A stretch of 34,520 bases of DNA, from positions 1 to 34,520 of the forward strand of contig JADLGR010000154.1 of assembly GCA_020849175.1 (NCBI GenBank), given 5' to 3'. Position 1 is the first letter of the stretch. Every line of letters starts with the position of its first letter. This DNA is from Deltaproteobacteria bacterium (lineage in GTDB: Bacteria; Myxococcota_A; UBA9160). The translations under genes and the position numbers were made by a program. Positions 1 to 8,381 of the stretch are shown one piece after another. The notes under the pieces are model-generated. The model had not been told where the DNA came from and searched no databases. It saw nothing but the letters and a program-made list of their open reading frames with translations.

Positions 1-393
1 AAGCCGTCGGATCTGATCCCCGAGCTGCAGGGTCGGTTCCCGATTCGCGTCGAGCTGTCGAGCCTCTCTCAGGAGGACTTCGTCCGGATCCTGCTCGAAC
101 CCCGTAACTCGCTGGTCCGGCAGTACGTCGCCCTGCTCGCGACGGAGTCCGTCGATCTCGTCTTCGAGGAGGACGGCGTCCGGGCCATCGCGGAGATCGC
201 GGCCAGCGTGAACGACCGCACGGAGAACATCGGCGCCCGGCGCCTGCACACCGTGATGGAGAAGCTCCTCGATGACCTGTCGTTCGACGCGCCGGACCGC
301 GGGGCCGGGCGCTTCGTGGTCGATGGCGACTTCGTTCGCGCTCGCCTCGGCGACCTCGTGAAGGACCAGGACCTCTCGCGCTACATCCTGTGA
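1..393 (+). CDS. hslU: HslU, ATPase subunit of the HslUV protease (3' end only)
   Basis: The window opens inside this gene; 130 codons and the stop are visible. HslU is the AAA+ unfoldase that feeds substrates to the HslV peptidase in the cytoplasm. The visible part carries the family's C-terminal signatures: [13 protein letters not shown], the sensor-2 stretch [16 protein letters not shown] with its arginines, and the terminal DLSRYIL tail. In characterised HslU proteins this tail docks into HslV and activates it, so the protein is probably functional. hslV should lie just upstream, outside the window. The next gene starts 43 nt downstream on the same strand, consistent with one transcript. 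The family assignment is close to certain; only the 5' part is unseen. Confidence 0.97.
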   Translation, partial: KPSDLIPELQGRFPIRVELSSLSQEDFVRILLEPRNSLVRQYVALLATESVDLVFEEDGVRAIAEIAASVNDRTENIGARRLHTVMEKLLDDLSFDAPDRGAGRFVVDGDFVRARLGDLVKDQDLSRYIL

Positions 394-436
394 GATGCTT
401 TCATCGGATTGCGCCGAAGGCAGTGGGAGGAGGTCC

Positions 437-1912
437 ATGACGGCTGCGCCGCATGTCCTGGTGGTGGACGACGAGCGCTTCTTTCGCGAGGGCATCCGCG
501 ATGCCCTCGCGGCGGCCGGAATCTCGTCCGTCACCGCGGCGGGCGGGGTCGAGGCACTCGATCTCGCGTCCGACCCGAACGTCGGGGCCGTCGTCCTCGA
601 CCTCGTGCTGCCCGCAATGGACGGCCTCGAGGTGCTGCGCCGGCTGCGCGACCGACAGCCTTCGCTGCCGGTCATCGTTCTCTCGGCGTACGCGGACCAG
701 GAGCGGGTGCTCGAGGCGCTTCGTCTCGGTGCGTTCGACTACCTCGCGAAGCCCCTCCACGACGAGGAGCTGGCGCTCGCGGTGCGCCGCGCGTTCGACC
801 GCCATGCCGTCGAGCAGGGGCTCTCGCGTCTGTGCGCGAGAATCGCCGCTCTCGATCGCAGCCTGACGGATCTCGCGGAGCTCTCGGCTGCGGACATCGA
901 CGAGGAGGGGCGGCAGGCGGTGCTACCTGCGCGGGCCGCCGCTGCCGCAGCCGAGGTGCTGGAGGCGGGAAAGACCTCGCTGCTGCTGGTCTCGGACGAC
1001 GGCGCGCACCTGCGCGTCGCCGCCGCGACCGGGCGCAAGCAGGCGATCGACGAGTTCGACCTCGTTCCTCTCGGTACCGGAGCGGCTGGCATCGCCGTCG
1101 CGCGCTCCGAGGCGATCGTCGTGAACGACGTCGGAGCCGATCCACGCTTCGCAGACCGCGCGGTTGCGGGCCGCTACGAATCCGGCGCGTTCGCCGTTGC
1201 GCCTGTCGCGAGCGCGGGTCGGACCGTCGGCGCGCTGTGTGCGACGGATCGGCCGGGCGGAAGATCGTTCGACGAGGCCGACGTCGCGCTCCTCAGAACG
1301 CTCGCGCGTGAGCTCGGCCACGCCCTTGCCGTGCGGCCCGAAGGGGGCTCGGAATCACCGGGCCCGACGGACGCGCAGCTCGCCGAGATCGCTCGTCGGA
1401 TCTGCGACGCGACGGCCACGCAGATCGATCCTCCGCGGCTGCTGGGCGCCGCACTGGCTCCGGTCGCCGCAGCGCTCGCGGCCGCTCCCGTATCGCTCTA
1501 CCTCCACGATGCCGCGAGCGGCGAACTGGCGCGCGAAGCCGAGTGTGACGGCGGACGCAGGAGCGACCGAGCGCGCATCGCTCGCGGGCGCGGACTCACG
1601 GGAACGGTGCTCGAGACCGGATGTCCCGTGGCCGCGGCCTCGCCTTCGCTCGACGCGCGTTTCGACCCTGCGGTCGACACGCCCGAGGACGGCGTTTCTG
1701 GCCCGCTGCTCTGTCTCCCGATCGTCCTCCGCGGCAAGACCCTCGGCGTGGCGCGCGCGTTTCCGGCCGATCCCGCGTGCTGCTCGGCCCACGTTGCCGA
1801 GGTGCTCGCCGCGGCGCTCTCGGCCGCGGTCCGTGCGGCGCTGCTCTCGCGCAGCCTCGTCGAAGCGATCGAAGAAGTGGCGAGCGTGCGGCGCGAGTCG
1901 CGAGCCTCGTAG
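437..1912 (+). CDS. Response regulator, REC-GAF-GAF architecture, no DNA-binding output
   Basis: 491 residues from the ATG at 437, chosen because GGGAGGAGG lies just upstream and the receiver domain begins at once. An upstream in-frame ATG at 395 would add 14 unlike residues. Residues about 6-120 are a receiver domain: acidic pair D11/D12, phospho-acceptor D55 in LDLVLP, S83 and K105 (LAKP). Two regions at about 165-310 and 345-475 look like GAF sensor domains, for example GTGAAGIAVARSEAIVVNDV in the first. No helix-turn-helix, GGDEF, EAL, HD or kinase domain is visible, so the output is unknown. It sits between hslU and argB, ending 1 nt before argB. The GAF calls are by pattern only, and their ligands cannot be told. 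Confidence 0.9.
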   Translation: MTAAPHVLVVDDERFFREGIRDALAAAGISSVTAAGGVEALDLASDPNVGAVVLDLVLPAMDGLEVLRRLRDRQPSLPVIVLSAYADQERVLEALRLGAFDYLAKPLHDEELALAVRRAFDRHAVEQGLSRLCARIAALDRSLTDLAELSAADIDEEGRQAVLPARAAAAAAEVLEAGKTSLLLVSDDGAHLRVAAATGRKQAIDEFDLVPLGTGAAGIAVARSEAIVVNDVGADPRFADRAVAGRYESGAFAVAPVASAGRTVGALCATDRPGGRSFDEADVALLRTLARELGHALAVRPEGGSESPGPTDAQLAEIARRICDATATQIDPPRLLGAALAPVAAALAAAPVSLYLHDAASGELAREAECDGGRRSDRARIARGRGLTGTVLETGCPVAAASPSLDARFDPAVDTPEDGVSGPLLCLPIVLRGKTLGVARAFPADPACCSAHVAEVLAAALSAAVRAALLSRSLVEAIEEVASVRRESRAS

Positions 1913-1913
1913 C

Positions 1914-2765
1914 GTGCAGACCCTGATCGACAAGGCGAGAGTGCTCGTCGAAGCGCTTCCCTGGATCCGCCGGCTCTACGACAAGACCATCGTCATCAAG
2001 TACGGCGGCCACGCCATGACCGAGCGAGAGCTTCGCGCCTCGTTCGCCGTCGACGTCGTGCTCCTCAAGTACATCGGCGTTCGGCCGGTGATCGTTCACG
2101 GCGGCGGGCCGCAGATCGGTGCGACACTCGAGCGAATGGGCAAGCAATCGGTCTTCGTCGACGGCCTGCGCGTCACGGACGACGAGACGATGGCGGTCGT
2201 CGAGATGATCCTCGGCGGAACGATCAACCAGGAGATCGTCGGTCTGGTGCAGCAGGGCGGCGGGCGGGCGATCGGTCTGACGGGGCGCGACGGAGGGCTG
2301 CTGCGCGTCGAGAAGAAGCTGCAGGGTGGGCGTGATCTCGGTCGGGTCGGCGAAGTCGTCGGCGTCGATTCGAGCGTCGTGAGCGCCGTCGCGGGCGAAG
2401 GATTCGTTCCGGTCATCGCGCCGATCGGGGTCGACTCCGGGGGCATCACCTACAACGTGAATGCCGACGAGGCGGCCGGAGCCATCGCCGCGGCGCTGCG
2501 GGCCGAGAAGCTCATCTTGCTGACCGACGTCGAGGGCGTGAAGGATCGCAGTGGAGATCTCCTGCGCCGCCTCTCGGTCGCGGAGGTGCGCCGGCACATC
2601 GAGGAGAAGACGATCGTGGGCGGAATGATCCCGAAGGTCGAGTGCTGCATCGACGCGCTCGCGGGCGGAGTCGGCCGCACGCACATCGTCGACGGACGCA
2701 TGCTGCATGCGGTGCTCCTCGAGATCTTCACCGACGTCGGTGTCGGTACGCTGATCGGCCACTGA
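1914..2765 (+). CDS. argB: N-acetylglutamate kinase (arginine biosynthesis)
   Basis: Phosphorylates N-acetyl-L-glutamate, the second step of arginine synthesis, in the cytoplasm. 283 residues, a normal length. Visible family marks are KYGGHAM (residues 29-35), HGGGPQIG (62-69), the GLTGRDGG segment, and YNVNADEAAGAIAAAL near the ATP site. The start is the GTG at 1914: the text after it matches the usual N-terminal helix (LIDKARVLVEALPWIRRLY). That helix is typical of the hexameric, arginine-inhibited form, so feedback inhibition by arginine is a reasonable inference. It begins 1 nt after the response regulator stop and ends in a TGATG overlap with argF, implying translational coupling. Confidence 0.97.
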   Translation: MQTLIDKARVLVEALPWIRRLYDKTIVIKYGGHAMTERELRASFAVDVVLLKYIGVRPVIVHGGGPQIGATLERMGKQSVFVDGLRVTDDETMAVVEMILGGTINQEIVGLVQQGGGRAIGLTGRDGGLLRVEKKLQGGRDLGRVGEVVGVDSSVVSAVAGEGFVPVIAPIGVDSGGITYNVNADEAAGAIAAALRAEKLILLTDVEGVKDRSGDLLRRLSVAEVRRHIEEKTIVGGMIPKVECCIDALAGGVGRTHIVDGRMLHAVLLEIFTDVGVGTLIGH

Positions 2766-3694
2766 TGTCGAAGGACTTCCTCGCGCTGTGCGACTGGTCG
2801 GCGGAAGATCTGCGAGCGATTCTCGCGCGGGCGCGAACGCTGAAGGATCTACAGCGACAGGGCCGTCGGCCTCGTACGCTCGAAGGCCGAACGCTCGCGA
2901 TGTACTTCGAGAAGCCGTCGCTGCGCACGCACGTCACCTTCGAGACGGCGATGACCCAGCTCGGCGGCCACGCGCTCCTGCTGCTCCCCGAGCAGATCGG
3001 CATCGGAACCCGCGAGACGCCGTCCGATGTCGCCCGCAACCTCTCGCGCTGGGTCGACGCGATCCTGGCGCGCACGTTCAGCCACGCGCTCGTCGAGGAG
3101 ATGGCGCAGGTCGCATCGATCCCGGTGATCAACGGCCTGACCGACCTGCTGCACCCGTGCCAGGCGATGGCGGACGTGCAGACGGTGGCGGAGCGGGCGG
3201 ACCTCGAGAAGGCGGTGATCGCGTACGTCGGCGACGGGAACAACGTCGCGAACTCGCTGCTCGAGGCGGCAGCCGTCCTCGGACTCACGCTGCGGCTGGC
3301 GACGCCGGCGAGCCATCGACCGGCGCTGCGCGTGAGGCGTCGCGCCGACGCGTGCGCTGCGGCGAGCGGTGCGCGCCTGTCGTGGAGCGAGGATCCCGTC
3401 GAGGCGGTGCAGGGCGCGGACTTCGTCTACACCGACGTGTGGACGAGCATGGGGCAGGAGGACGAGGCCGCAGAGCGACGGGCGCTGTTCGAGCACTACC
3501 AGGTGAACGCGCGGCTCATGAAGCACGCACCGCAGGCCTTCGTCCTCCACTGCCTGCCCGCGCATCGCGGCGAGGAGATCACCGACGAGGTGCTCGACGG
3601 GCCGCGCAGCGTCGTCCTCGACCAGGCCGAGAATCGCCTGCACGCGCAGAAGGCCGTCCTCGAGCGCGTCATCCTCGGGGCGCTGCCGGGGTAG
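2765..3694 (+). CDS. argF: Ornithine carbamoyltransferase
   Basis: Transfers the carbamoyl group from carbamoyl phosphate to ornithine to give citrulline; cytoplasmic. 309 residues. Seen motifs are KPSLRTH (residues 50-56) in place of the classical STRTR carbamoyl-phosphate loop, HPCQAMAD (130-137), and HCLPAHRGEE (262 onward), which carries the catalytic cysteine and ornithine-binding residues. The ATG overlaps the argB stop by one base. The loop keeps Ser, Arg and Thr but has Leu in second place and His in the last place (usually Thr and Arg); see findings. The HCLP motif favours ornithine over aspartate or acetylornithine as acceptor. argD, often between argB and argF in related clusters, is absent. 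Confidence 0.95.
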   Translation: MSKDFLALCDWSAEDLRAILARARTLKDLQRQGRRPRTLEGRTLAMYFEKPSLRTHVTFETAMTQLGGHALLLLPEQIGIGTRETPSDVARNLSRWVDAILARTFSHALVEEMAQVASIPVINGLTDLLHPCQAMADVQTVAERADLEKAVIAYVGDGNNVANSLLEAAAVLGLTLRLATPASHRPALRVRRRADACAAASGARLSWSEDPVEAVQGADFVYTDVWTSMGQEDEAAERRALFEHYQVNARLMKHAPQAFVLHCLPAHRGEEITDEVLDGPRSVVLDQAENRLHAQKAVLERVILGALPG

Positions 3695-3711
3695 CGGGGG
3701 CGCTCCGATTC

Positions 3712-3735
3712 CGGCTCCGGCGTTCACCGGAGCCG
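3712..3735 (+). terminator. Perfect 9-bp GC hairpin after argF
   Basis: CGGCTCCGG and CCGGAGCCG pair perfectly around a six-base loop (CGTTCA), 17 nt after the argF stop. It is the strongest inverted repeat in the 234-nt gap before the next gene. There is no T-run after it, so it may be a Rho-assisted terminator or an RNA 3'-end stabiliser rather than a classical intrinsic terminator. Nothing else is recognisable in this gap. Confidence 0.5.
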
Positions 3736-3928
3736 CGCGGCGCGTGGCGGGCCGCGCCGCAGGTGCCGCGACCGGCTGGCGCTCGCGTGCTGCGAAGCGC
3801 GGGCGAGTCGCAGATGCCGGAATCCTTCGCGAGAGCTGCGCACGAGCGAGGGGGCGGCCACACGGCTCAGCTTCCCCGCGCCGCCCGCCGATGGTGGAGC
3901 AGACGGGGCTTGCCCGGACGAGGCGTCG

Positions 3929-5131
3929 ATGGAGCTGCGATCAGGAAGCGACGAGGAGGGACGGGTACTGCGTCTCGTCGAGAGCTGCGGCGTGCCCTCG
4001 ATCCCGCTCTCGCCCGCGGAGGGCTACCTGCTCTCGCGGATCGACGGTCGAACGCCGTGGGGCGTCCTGCGGCAGATGGGTGGGCTGCCCGCGGCCGACG
4101 TCGATCTGTGCCTGCGCCGGTGGCTCGCGCAGGGGCTGCTCGAGGCCGCCGATGCCAGCGACGGCGCCAGCGGAGGGCCGCCGAGCGCAGACGACCTCCT
4201 CGATTCCTCGCTCGATCTCCCGGTCGAGGCGCAGCAGCGGATCCTCGCGTTCGAGGCCCGACTCGACCGCCCGTATCACGAGATCCTCGGTGTCTCGCGC
4301 GAGGCGGACGCGAAGATCGTGAAGCGTGCGTACTTCGAGCTCTCCAAGGAGTTCCATCCCGACCGCTACTTCCGGCGCGAGATCGGGCCGTATGCAGCCC
4401 GGCTCTCGCGCGTCTTCGCGCGCATCGCAGAGGCGTACGAGCTGCTGTCGGATCCGGCTGCTCGCGCCGAGATCGAGCGCGGTCTCGACCCGGCGCCGGC
4501 GCAGACGACGGACCGGGCGGAAGCCGCAGCGCCCGTGGCCGGGCTCGCGCAGAGCGCGAGCGCCGCACGCCGTGCACGCGCGGCGCTCCATCCGGGGCAA
4601 CTGCGTCGCCTCGCAGAACGCAAGGGACGATCCAGGCGTTTCTTCGAGGCGGGAATGGTGGCCTTCGAAGGCGGCCGCTGGCTCGAGGCCTCCGCGAGCG
4701 TTCGGCTCGCGATCGCGTTCGATCCGTCGAATCAGGCCTTCAAGGATGCGTTCGGTCCGGTCCAGCGAAAGGCCAGCGACGAGCGGGGCAAGCAGCTCGT
4801 GGAGCAGGCGGAGCGGGCGCTCGACCACAACGACTTCCGCGACGCACTGCGATCGTACGAGGAGTCCCTCGTCCACCGACCTCACGATCCGGGAGCCAAC
4901 TTCGAGGCGGCTCGCCTGCTCCTGCATTTCGGCGAGGACCTGAAGCGCGCGAAGGAATACGCCGCGCGCGCCTGCGAGCTGGTCCCCGACAGCGCCAGCC
5001 ACCGGCGACTGCTCGGCAAGGTCTATCGAGCCGCAGGGCTCGTGGCCAACGCGCGCCGCGAGCTCGAAGCGGCGCTTCGGATCGATCCGATGGACGGCGC
5101 AGCGCGCGCCGAGCTTCGGGCGCTCGCATGA
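3929..5131 (+). CDS. J-domain protein with N-terminal wHTH-like region and C-terminal TPRs
   Basis: 400 residues. Residues about 20-75 form a small helical domain ([20 protein letters not shown]...) of the kind found at the front of many deltaproteobacterial regulators and J proteins. A J domain spans about 112-180 ([20 protein letters not shown]), with the essential HPD triad at 143-145. Residues about 230-400 contain tetratricopeptide-like helical pairs. There is no Gly/Phe region and no zinc finger, so it is a class C J protein, not DnaJ itself. The HPD should stimulate Hsp70 ATPase, and the dnaK-like gene starts 28 nt downstream, so they are probably partners. The TPRs likely choose the client. 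The start has only a weak ribosome site; no better in-frame start was found. Confidence 0.88.
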   Translation: MELRSGSDEEGRVLRLVESCGVPSIPLSPAEGYLLSRIDGRTPWGVLRQMGGLPAADVDLCLRRWLAQGLLEAADASDGASGGPPSADDLLDSSLDLPVEAQQRILAFEARLDRPYHEILGVSREADAKIVKRAYFELSKEFHPDRYFRREIGPYAARLSRVFARIAEAYELLSDPAARAEIERGLDPAPAQTTDRAEAAAPVAGLAQSASAARRARAALHPGQLRRLAERKGRSRRFFEAGMVAFEGGRWLEASASVRLAIAFDPSNQAFKDAFGPVQRKASDERGKQLVEQAERALDHNDFRDALRSYEESLVHRPHDPGANFEAARLLLHFGEDLKRAKEYAARACELVPDSASHRRLLGKVYRAAGLVANARRELEAALRIDPMDGAARAELRALA

Positions 5132-5159
5132 CGAATTCGCGACACGCTGGAGGGGAAGC

Positions 5160-6731
5160 ATGGGCCGCGTGATCGGCATCGACCTCGGTACCACCAACTC
5201 GTGCGTGGCCGTGATGGAAAGCGGCCAGCCGACGGTGCTGCCGAACGCGGGCGGCTACAAGACCACGCCGTCGATGGTCGCGCTCACGGCCGATGGCAAG
5301 CGGCTCGTGGGCCACCTCGCCAAACGCCAGGCGATCACCAACTCGCGCAACACGGTCCATGCCGCGAAACGTCTCATCGGCCGGCGATTCGACTCCGCCG
5401 AGACGCAGCAGATGATCGCGCTCGCTCCCTACGAGGTCGTACGAGGTCCGAACGACGACCCACGCATCAAGCTCGGCGAGAAGGTCTTCACGTGCCCCGA
5501 GATCGGCTCGATCATCCTTCGCGAGATGAAGCGCGTCGCCGAGGAGGCTCTCGGCGAGCCGGTGCGCGACGCCGTCATCACCGTCCCGGCCTACTTCAAC
5601 GACAGCCAGCGGCAGTGTACGAAGGACGCGGGTCGAATCGCCGGCCTCGAAGTCCTGCGGATCATCAACGAGCCGACGGCCGCCGCGCTCGCCTACGGGT
5701 TCGGCAAGCGCAAGGACGAGAAGATCGCGGTCTACGACCTGGGTGGCGGGACGTTCGATATCTCGATCCTCGAGCTGGGAAGCGGCGTCCTCGAGGTGCA
5801 CTCCACCGGAGGAAGTCCGTTCCTCGGTGGCGAGGACTTCGATCGCCGGATCGTCGCGAGCGTGATCGATCGCTATCAACAGGCCGAGGGGATCGATCTG
5901 CGGGGCGATCCGATGGCGCTCCAGCGCCTCAAGGACGCGGCAGAGAAGGCCAAGTGCGACCTCTCGGTCCGCGAGACCACCGAGATCAGTCTCCCCTTCA
6001 TTGCGAGCGACGCCTCGGGCCCGAAGCACCTCAACCTCGAGCTCACGCGCGTGGCCCTCGAGGCAATGGTCGACGACGTCGTTCGGCAGACCGTGAAGCT
6101 CGTCGAGCAATGCCTCGCGGATGCCGAGCTCCAGCCGGGCGACATCGATCAGGTGATCCTCGTCGGCGGCCAGACGCGCATGCCCCTGGTGCAGAACGCG
6201 GTGGCGGAGCTCTTCGGAAAGCGCCCGCACAAGGGCGTCAATCCCGACGAAGTCGTCGCGGTCGGAGCGGCGCTGCAGGGCGAGGCGCTGCTCACCGAGG
6301 ACAAGAGCCTGCTCCTGCTCGACGTGACGCCGCTCTCCCTCGGAATCGGGACGATGGGGGGGCACTTCGCGCGTCTCATCGACCGCAACACGACCGTCCC
6401 GGTTCGCAAGCAGCACGTGTTCACGACGACGCGCGACGGACAGTCGGCCGTCAAGATCCGCGTTCTCCAGGGAGAGAGCGAGACGGCGGCGGAAAACGAT
6501 CTTCTCGGCGAGTTCGTGCTCTCGGGAATTCGACCCGCACCCAAGGGCGAGCCCGCGATCGAGGTCTCGTTCGACATCGACGCCAACGGCATCGTGAGCG
6601 TCTCGGCGCGTGACACCGACACGGGCAAGGAGCAGTCGATCACCGTGAACGCCACCGGGACGCTCTCCGAGGAAGAGATCTCTCGCATCATCGAGGAGCA
6701 GGAGCTCTACGAGGTGCAGATCCGGAGCTGA
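5160..6731 (+). CDS. dnaK: Short DnaK/Hsp70 lacking the C-terminal lid
   Basis: 523 residues from the ATG at 5160, preceded by GGAGGGG. The nucleotide-binding domain is complete: [14 protein letters not shown] (residues 5-18), the conserved lysine/threonine loops, [15 protein letters not shown], and [10 protein letters not shown]. The interdomain linker [12 protein letters not shown] starts near 384, and a full beta substrate-binding domain follows. The protein then stops at [12 protein letters not shown], about where helix B of the lid would begin. E. coli DnaK has 638 residues. The lid and the acidic C-terminal tail are therefore missing, and the bases after the stop do not encode them in any frame I checked. 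No grpE or canonical dnaJ is nearby. It is probably a paralogue serving the neighbouring J-TPR protein, not the housekeeping DnaK. Confidence 0.93.
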   Translation: MGRVIGIDLGTTNSCVAVMESGQPTVLPNAGGYKTTPSMVALTADGKRLVGHLAKRQAITNSRNTVHAAKRLIGRRFDSAETQQMIALAPYEVVRGPNDDPRIKLGEKVFTCPEIGSIILREMKRVAEEALGEPVRDAVITVPAYFNDSQRQCTKDAGRIAGLEVLRIINEPTAAALAYGFGKRKDEKIAVYDLGGGTFDISILELGSGVLEVHSTGGSPFLGGEDFDRRIVASVIDRYQQAEGIDLRGDPMALQRLKDAAEKAKCDLSVRETTEISLPFIASDASGPKHLNLELTRVALEAMVDDVVRQTVKLVEQCLADAELQPGDIDQVILVGGQTRMPLVQNAVAELFGKRPHKGVNPDEVVAVGAALQGEALLTEDKSLLLLDVTPLSLGIGTMGGHFARLIDRNTTVPVRKQHVFTTTRDGQSAVKIRVLQGESETAAENDLLGEFVLSGIRPAPKGEPAIEVSFDIDANGIVSVSARDTDTGKEQSITVNATGTLSEEEISRIIEEQELYEVQIRS

Positions 6732-6778
6732 CTCGGGCTGCACTCGTGCCGCACCGCCGGGCGCTCTCGAGCAGGCTG

Positions 6779-8224
6779 CTAGAAGCGGATGGACGTGCGA
6801 AGCCCGGTGACGACGGCGGTCCCGAGGTCACGCCTCGCGCCGGGATCGATGACGACCTGGAGATCGGGCTGCAGCGCGAGCCAAGGCGTGATCTGCCAGC
6901 GGTACGTGGCCTCGATCACGAGCTCCGCGTCTGCGGGGACGAATCCCTCGGCGGCGATCGCGTCGCGCTCGGAGCCGGAGACGTGGCCCCACACGACGCC
7001 GATGCCCACGACGTCGGCATCGCGACCCGGGAGCAGGCCCGTGTACGCGAGTCCGGTGTCGATGTACGCATGCAGGGCAGAGGCGCCGGACGGTGAGTAG
7101 GCGATGCGCGTGAACCACGAAAGGCCCTGTGCATCGTCGTCGCCGCCGGTAGCCGGTGTCGCGGGCACTCCCGTTTCGCGCACGAGCCGCTGCTCGAGCA
7201 CGAGATAGAAGCCGTGGCAGGCGTCGTAGACGCCCAGGTCTGCTGGCTCGCCGGCCGGATGCTGATCCGTGTGGAGCCAGAAGCCGAACGCTGCACGTCC
7301 GGGGTGTGCGGTGTCGCCCGCGACGCCGCGCCAGTCGAGATGGAGCTCGTTCATCCAGAGCCAGCCGACGTCGTCGACGTCGATGTCGAAGCCGCTGCTG
7401 CCAAAGTCCTGCGCGAACGGATCGCCATAGTACGCGGCGCTCTGGAGCCCGAGCCACTCGGTCGGATGAGCGGCGATGCGCGCGCCGAGTGCGCCCATCG
7501 GATACGCGGGACTCGAGTCCGGAAGGTTCGACGAGAGGTACGAGGGCCAGCCGAAGGTCGAGTTGATGAAGAGGCGGCCCACCTCGGTGACGGCGAACTC
7601 CGAGTCCGCCGTGATCTGTCCGATGCGCACCGAGAGCAGATCGCCGGCGAAGCGCTGCTCGAACCAGACCTCGAGCATGCGGACGGCGGATAGCGCGGCG
7701 AGATTGCTCACCGTGAACAGGTTTCCGACGAGCTCGTCGGAGGCGTTGCGCCCGCTCACCCACAGCCAGGTCGTCTGGGCCGATGCGCCACGCCAGCCGG
7801 CCATCTGCTCGAAGTCGACCGTCACGCCCCAGTCGAGCATCCCGGTGTACACGGCGCCACGCTGAAGTCCGCCCGTCGTGTTGCCCCATGCCTCCGCGGC
7901 GTACCCGCCGAAGACCTCGACGCCGGCGCGTTCGAGCGCGGTGCGCTGGCCGAGCCAGTCGCCGGTGGCCCCGGCGCGCTCCCACCAGGTGCCGCCGTCC
8001 GGGACCGCCGCCCCGTCCTGCTGGCCGGTGATGAGCGGCTCACTCTCGGCCGCCGACGCGCGGGCCGGCGTGGCTGCGACGAGCGCCGCGAGGAGGACGC
8101 CCGCGATCCGTGTCGCCCGGCGGTCAGCCTTGCAGGCGCGAGCCTGCTCCCGTCGCCGTCGCGGCCCTCGCGTTGCAGCAGGCCCCGTCCAGCCCGAGCG
8201 CTCGCACACACTCGGTCCGGGCAA
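6779..8224 (-). CDS. OprB-like carbohydrate-type outer-membrane porin
   Basis: Probable beta-barrel porin of the OprB family. It begins with a signal peptide (TRIAGVLLAALVAATPARASA). The mature part starts with the family's WWERAGATGDWLGQRTALERAGVEVFGGY pattern (region near 7910-7990), has alternating barrel strands, GFWLHTDQHP and YDACHGFYLVLEQ segments, and ends in Phe, the usual BAM signal. The start is uncertain. The TTG at 8224 is preferred because AGGGAGAGGG lies just before it and the best promoter lies at 8278-8305. ATG codons at 8260 and 8308 are in frame but poorly placed, the latter upstream of the -10. The n-region is long with any start. The substrate cannot be read from sequence, and a Fur-like site upstream hints at metal rather than sugar control. 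It converges on dnaK, 47 nt away. Confidence 0.88.
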   Translation of the reverse strand: MPGPSVCERSGWTGPAATRGPRRRREQARACKADRRATRIAGVLLAALVAATPARASAAESEPLITGQQDGAAVPDGGTWWERAGATGDWLGQRTALERAGVEVFGGYAAEAWGNTTGGLQRGAVYTGMLDWGVTVDFEQMAGWRGASAQTTWLWVSGRNASDELVGNLFTVSNLAALSAVRMLEVWFEQRFAGDLLSVRIGQITADSEFAVTEVGRLFINSTFGWPSYLSSNLPDSSPAYPMGALGARIAAHPTEWLGLQSAAYYGDPFAQDFGSSGFDIDVDDVGWLWMNELHLDWRGVAGDTAHPGRAAFGFWLHTDQHPAGEPADLGVYDACHGFYLVLEQRLVRETGVPATPATGGDDDAQGLSWFTRIAYSPSGASALHAYIDTGLAYTGLLPGRDADVVGIGVVWGHVSGSERDAIAAEGFVPADAELVIEATYRWQITPWLALQPDLQVVIDPGARRDLGTAVVTGLRTSIRF

Positions 8225-8277
8225 GATGCCCTCTCCCTGTCGTTCGTTCGGAGACTGCATTGCGCGCTCGGGTGCGC

Positions 8278-8305
8278 AGTGTACGAAAGTGAATATCGTT
8301 TTCAA
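8278..8305 (-). promoter_or_regulatory. Sigma-70-type promoter of the porin gene
   Basis: Reading the minus strand: TTGAAA (8305-8300), a 16-nt spacer, then TACACT (8283-8278), followed by the GC-rich GCGCACC. It lies in the most AT-rich stretch of this part of the window. Transcription would start near 8271, leaving a leader of about 47 nt before the TTG at 8224, which has a good ribosome site. Prediction by eye only. Confidence 0.5.
8285..8303 (-). promoter_or_regulatory. Candidate Fur-type operator inside the porin promoter
   Basis: The minus strand reads GAAAACGATATTCACTTTC, which matches the 19-bp Fur consensus GATAATGATAATCATTATC at 14 positions by my count. It fills the spacer between the proposed -35 and -10, the classical place for repression. 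A related metal regulator (Zur or Mur type) could use it instead. Confidence 0.4.
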
Positions 8306-8306
8306 C

Positions 8307-8322
8307 ATTTCTCACGAGAAAT
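8307..8322. repeat. 16-bp inverted repeat ATTTCTC-AC-GAGAAAT
   Basis: Perfect 7-bp arms around AC, just upstream of the porin -35 and about 14 bp before the proposed argG -35. It is a plausible operator for a dimeric regulator of one or both divergent genes; no known family is clearly matched. Confidence 0.4.
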
Positions 8323-8335
8323 CGCGGCCGAGATC

Positions 8336-8363
8336 TTCGACCCCTGCGGGGCTTCGATAGACT
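8336..8363 (+). promoter_or_regulatory. Candidate argG promoter
   Basis: TTCGAC (8336-8341), a 16-nt spacer, then TAGACT (8358-8363), followed by CGCGGCC. The -10 and discriminator resemble those upstream of other units in this window. The ribosome site GGAGG (8371-8375) would lie almost at the transcript end, so the leader would be very short. Confidence 0.35.
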
Positions 8364-8381
8364 CGCGGCCGGAGGTCTTCC

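Noticed and set aside
4740-6743. A 667-codon minus-strand frame opposite dnaK
   Set aside because: Shadow of a gene with unmistakable Hsp70 motifs; the antisense product has no domain.
6729-6778. Possible frameshift that removed the DnaK lid
   Set aside because: The bases after the stop encode nothing like lid helices in the frames I checked, and only 47 nt remain before the porin gene. The truncation is not a simple frameshift.
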